Shown: piece after piece, positions 33,056-36,412 of the stretch | Numbering within the stretch: position 1 is the first letter of the stretch | Layout: every line of letters starts with the position of its first letter | NCBI GenBank assembly: GCA_000934455.1 | Contig: KN892204.1 | Span: forward strand, 14,439 to 50,850 | DNA length: 36,412 bases | Source: Apostichopus parvimensis | Lineage: Eukaryota > Echinodermata > Holothuroidea > Aspidochirotida > Stichopodidae | Direction of reading: 5' to 3' | Notes under the pieces: model-generated | Seen by the model: the letters and a program-made list of their open reading frames with translations, nothing else | The model's database searches: none | Told to the model about the DNA's origin: nothing | Made by a program: the position numbers and the translations under genes

Positions 33056-35307
33056 AGATGTTTACAGCTATTACATCCATAGATAGTAAAAAGCTTATTT
33101 TCCAGTCATTTAGCTAAGGTCAACAGGAAAGTGCAAATTATGTACTTTGGAGAGAGCCAAGAGAGTACTAACCAACGTAACTTTAAATTTTTCTGTCCTC
33201 TCGCTTTCAGGACAAACACTTTTGCTTTCCCCAATCTCAACCGTCTAGAGTCAACTGATACCCAATGGTGAAATGAGCAACCTAAGAGATAATTAAATCC
33301 TCTAGATTTGATCTGAAAGCATTCCCAAAATAATATTGCTTTTTAAACTCGGCTTTTTAAAAATAAACAATTACTTGGATTTTTTTTTTTTATGAGAAAA
33401 TGAGAAAGCTCAGTCAGCTTATTTTGATAACAGTGGTGAGGGTTAAATATCAGAGGAAATTGGTCACCAATTACCATCAAAGTAAATATGGCACGAACAA
33501 AACTCTTTGACAGCCCAATATTGAGCAGTGATTGGAAAACAGACGTGGAACATTTCTTCTATAAGTATCTCACTAAGAACTTCACAAGACCTTCATAATG
33601 TTGTTAGCAGAGCCTGTAGAATGTCATTCACTATTCTAGGACTGGATAACTGATGCATGGTTAAGGACCTGGATGTAATTGAGTAAAACTAAGGTTATAT
33701 TATAGCAATACAGTTGTTTTACTACTTCCACAAAGTATTAACTCCAGCGCTTTTCACCGGTATAATGCTAAGACGTTGGTTTACGATTAAATAACGTCAA
33801 GCACTGTCTACAATGCACAAACTATTTCAACACACAAAAAAACCTTGTACAACCGGTATTCTTAATAATGATGTTGTCAAAAAACAAAACATAATCAGTT
33901 CAGTCTCTGGCAGTAAACATCTGTGGTGACATTTAATTTAATGCAAGCCTGTATTTCTATTCAACAAGATAGTGTATTGTAGCTCTGCAGATCTCTGTTA
34001 CAATACATACATATTACATATTACATGTTTACTGGTACAGCACAAGGTTACAAAATCAACAGATTTGACTTGAGGGTACACCGTACTTGAAATCACCAAT
34101 TAATGGCGGTTATTAACAGATATATACATGTATAAAGTATCAGTTGACACAGCATACAGTGAGGGATGACTACTGATGAATTATTAAATCTAATGGCCTT
34201 TCCATGACTTCAAATTTCACAATTTATCTCCTTTCCCTTCCCCAGCCTCAATTCCTCCACGTTCTCCCTACCCAATTCAGTTTCAGCCCAAAGACTTTAC
34301 TACTATATGTCAGTAGACCACCATTCCCATCTTCATGTAACATGACTTCCAAGACCTGCCAAAACGAAGGATTACAGAATATCGACTGTGGGAATAAGTC
34401 AGAGACAGGAAGTAAATGTAGTTGACCTTTGACACTTGTTATTTACCAAAGCTGTGGAAATAAATTTTATCTCTCTCCAGAACTGAGCGGTGTAGTTTTT
34501 ACTACGCACAAAAGGTAGAGAATCCAGGCTCTACCACAAGTGGATTGTCTGACTGAAAATAAGCACTTCATGAGTCTGTGTTGTCTCTCCTTTCCAGCAA
34601 AACTTTTAACAATACTTGCATGCAAACAACAGTTTTGCATTGAACAAACAGGCAAGCTTGCACTGTATGCAGTATAGGGGGGACTTCGCTGGTCCTGGAC
34701 AGTATTGTAGACACAGCTTCGAGCAGAGGGCTAACTTCGTCTACCAAGAGTTCAAACTAAACCCAGTTGGGAAAAGATCAACACTTGAGTTAAACCTTTA
34801 AGTCAGCAGTTGCCGGGGGTGACCAGAATATCAGGGAGGTCACTTGTTGACTCTTGTTTTAACATGTCAAACAAGATGGCTATTGCGAGGAGGGGCTAAC
34901 AATCAAGTGCAAACATACCATATGGGGAACTGCTGGGTTAACGAAATAAAGTGGAAACGAAAGGAAAAGGAAAAAAAACGGGACTGGGAAAAAACGTGGA
35001 GGTAGGGCAGCGTCTGATTTTTAATTTATGATGGCAGAAACTTCTTTTCGGTTTTAAAATCCCTTAACTTTGGTAACTCCAATTTGGTTTAACGTCCATC
35101 GCTTGTTTTTTTCTGTTTTTTGTCCAATAATCTGAGGGCTATCCCTGCCCCCCTCCCCCAACACCAGCATACAAGGTATTTGACCCCAACCAAGACTGTC
35201 TAAAGCATTATAAGCTACGGGCAAGAACTTCAAAAGACAACTTCAAGGATGAAAGGGGGGAAAGGATAAACTTGTTCATGTATGCCCTACACTTCCAACA
35301 GCATCCC
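33056..35307. other. Non-coding stretch
   Basis: About 2.2 kb of AT-rich sequence. The frames at 34204-34425, 34467-34655 and 34616-34801 have no recognisable content or splice context. No repeat longer than a short word was found. Confidence 0.45.
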
Positions 35308-35361
35308 ACCTTCTCTCCCCCTCCACCACCCCCTCCCTTAACTTCCCTTATTCTTTCCCCC
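35308..35361. repeat. CT-rich homopyrimidine tract
   Basis: C/T-rich run just downstream (minus sense) of the exon at 35418-35463, so within about 60-110 nt of its donor inside the presumed intron. On the transcribed minus strand it reads as a purine-rich tract. Confidence 0.8.
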
Positions 35362-35417
35362 ATGTCTGGGCCCTAATTGTTGCAGAGAGTTCGTAAAGGA
35401 GTCATTAATATGCTTAC

Positions 35418-35463
35418 CTTTGTTCCTGCACCGTTGAGTTCACTCATATCAGTGGAAGTAATT
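35418..35463 (-). CDS. Candidate exon with possible start codon, 46 nt
   Basis: On the minus strand, 'ctttttttccctatcatttcag' is a strong acceptor and ACAAAG/GTAAGCAT a near-consensus donor. The segment has one base, then ITSTDMSELNGAGTK, ending exactly in phase 0. The ATG has G at -3 and A at +4, so this may be the translation start preceded by a spliced 5' UTR. No stop precedes it in frame, so an internal exon is equally possible. The phase-0 end fits the phase-0 start of the exons at 12703-12758 and 838-951. A tandem duplication lies about 160 nt upstream. The protein family is not recognised. Confidence 0.5.
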
Positions 35464-35624
35464 CTGAAATGATAGGGAAAAAAAGAGCAGACAAGTTTAT
35501 TTTCCAGTCCATGAACCATTTCCTGATTCCTCACAACTTTTTACTTCCAAGTTTGGACAATTTTTCAAGACGGTTATAAAGGAAAGAATATGTAATGTTA
35601 GGTTTGATTAAGATGTTATCAAAC

Positions 35625-35798
35625 CAGTCCATAGTGGGTCTGGTGAAGCATTAAAGCAACATGAAGTATATATTGAGAGAGTGAGTAAAACACTACAAAT
35701 TACGACTACAACAGTCCATAGTGGGTCTGGTAAAGCATTAAAGCAACATGAAGTATATATGGATCTGAGTGAGTAAAACACTACAAATTACGACTACA
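35625..35798. repeat. 87-bp tandem duplication
   Basis: Two copies, 35625-35711 and 35712-35798, both begin 'cagtccatagtgggtctggt' and end 'acactacaaattacgacta'. They differ by a few bases in the middle ('attgagagagtg' against 'atggatctgagtg'). The high identity suggests a recent event. Confidence 0.95.
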
Positions 35799-36412
35799 TT
35801 ACAGTAAGTGGCTCAAAGCATACCAGTATGTACACCTTTCTTTTTTCCCCAAACTGCGACACAAACATGAGAATGGTAACTGACCAGTGCAGTGTGAGTG
35901 GATGGGAAATCACCACAATGAACTATGACGTAAAATCAAAACAGAAATACAGCACAGGGAAATAATGTAGTGTTTTTTTTTTCATTTTGTGTAGAAGTTT
36001 TTAAGGCTCAGATTTTTTGCACTAATTCAATACAAAACAATTCCTATGTACAAAGCTGATATTACATCTTGGCCATTTTGTACAGCAGTTTGCGATACCG
36101 GAGAAATTAGTCCCTTCCGACTCCCTGCAGTGTGTCATTACTGTTATTGAGATACTGTACAACAAGTGAGATGAACGTTTATGTACAGTAGGAGTATTTC
36201 CTCTCTTGAAATTTAATTGATTTATTAGACCTGGAGAGCGGTGACACCTAGAGCTCAGAGAAGGGAAGGGGTGCGGAAGGGGTCTAACAGCTGTTACTTC
36301 AATACTTCTGTATCAAAATATTTCTATAAATGTTAAAGATCATTTTTATTGCTCTCACTACATATTTAGGTATGCAGGCACTCAGTGGTCAACTTTATCA
36401 GAATTATAAAAA
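35799..36412. other. Non-coding stretch to the window end
   Basis: AT-rich sequence with a T9 run near 35975. If the minus-strand gene is real, this is the intron or 5' region upstream of the 46-nt exon. No further exon is supported. Confidence 0.45.

Noticed and set aside
1-36412. Prokaryotic features: operons, Shine-Dalgarno sites, CRISPR, IS elements, phage genes
   Set aside because: None present. Spacing, repeat content and splice signals all indicate animal nuclear DNA.

Overview
This window reads as AT-rich, non-coding DNA from an animal genome. It has long stretches without sustained open frames, many tandem repeats, microsatellites and homopyrimidine tracts, one tRNA-derived repeat remnant, one scaffold gap of 883 N, and short exon-like islands flanked by AG and GT splice signals. 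There are no operons, ribosome binding sites, prokaryotic promoters, CRISPR arrays or intact transposon genes. The texture (abundant TACAGTA/TACTGTA, TACATGTA and TATATA words, modest CpG) suggests a marine invertebrate, possibly an echinoderm. That is a weak impression, because no gene here could be named by homology.

The best-supported reading is a minus-strand protein gene crossing the whole window. A 46-nt exon candidate near the right end (35418-35463) and a 114-nt exon candidate near the left end (838-951) both have good splice sites. The right one ends in phase 0 and the left one starts in phase 0. If they are joined directly, everything between them is one intron of about 34.5 kb. A second minus-strand coding-like block next to the gap (15214-15593) starts with a hydrophobic N-terminus and has a phase-0 donor. 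It could be an alternative first exon of the same gene, a nested gene, or a decaying copy.

Layout: 1-1.1 kb, CT-rich repeat and left exon candidate; 1.1-14.1 kb, intron-like sequence with small satellites, the tRNA-like remnant at 6 kb and weak exon candidates; 14.1-15.2 kb, a 31-bp tandem array running into the gap; 15.2-16.7 kb, a cluster of coding-like segments; 17.2-17.6 kb, a compound satellite; 19.6-20.3 kb, an exon-like segment and a 175-bp tandem duplication; 21.9-27.4 kb, several ORFs and a CpG-richer island; 28.5-36.4 kb, polypurine tracts, small repeats, an exon-like segment on the plus strand, and the right exon candidate beside an 87-bp duplication.

Long introns contain many decoy exons, so most short exon candidates below are low confidence and need RNA evidence. 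I found no convincing novel multi-gene system.
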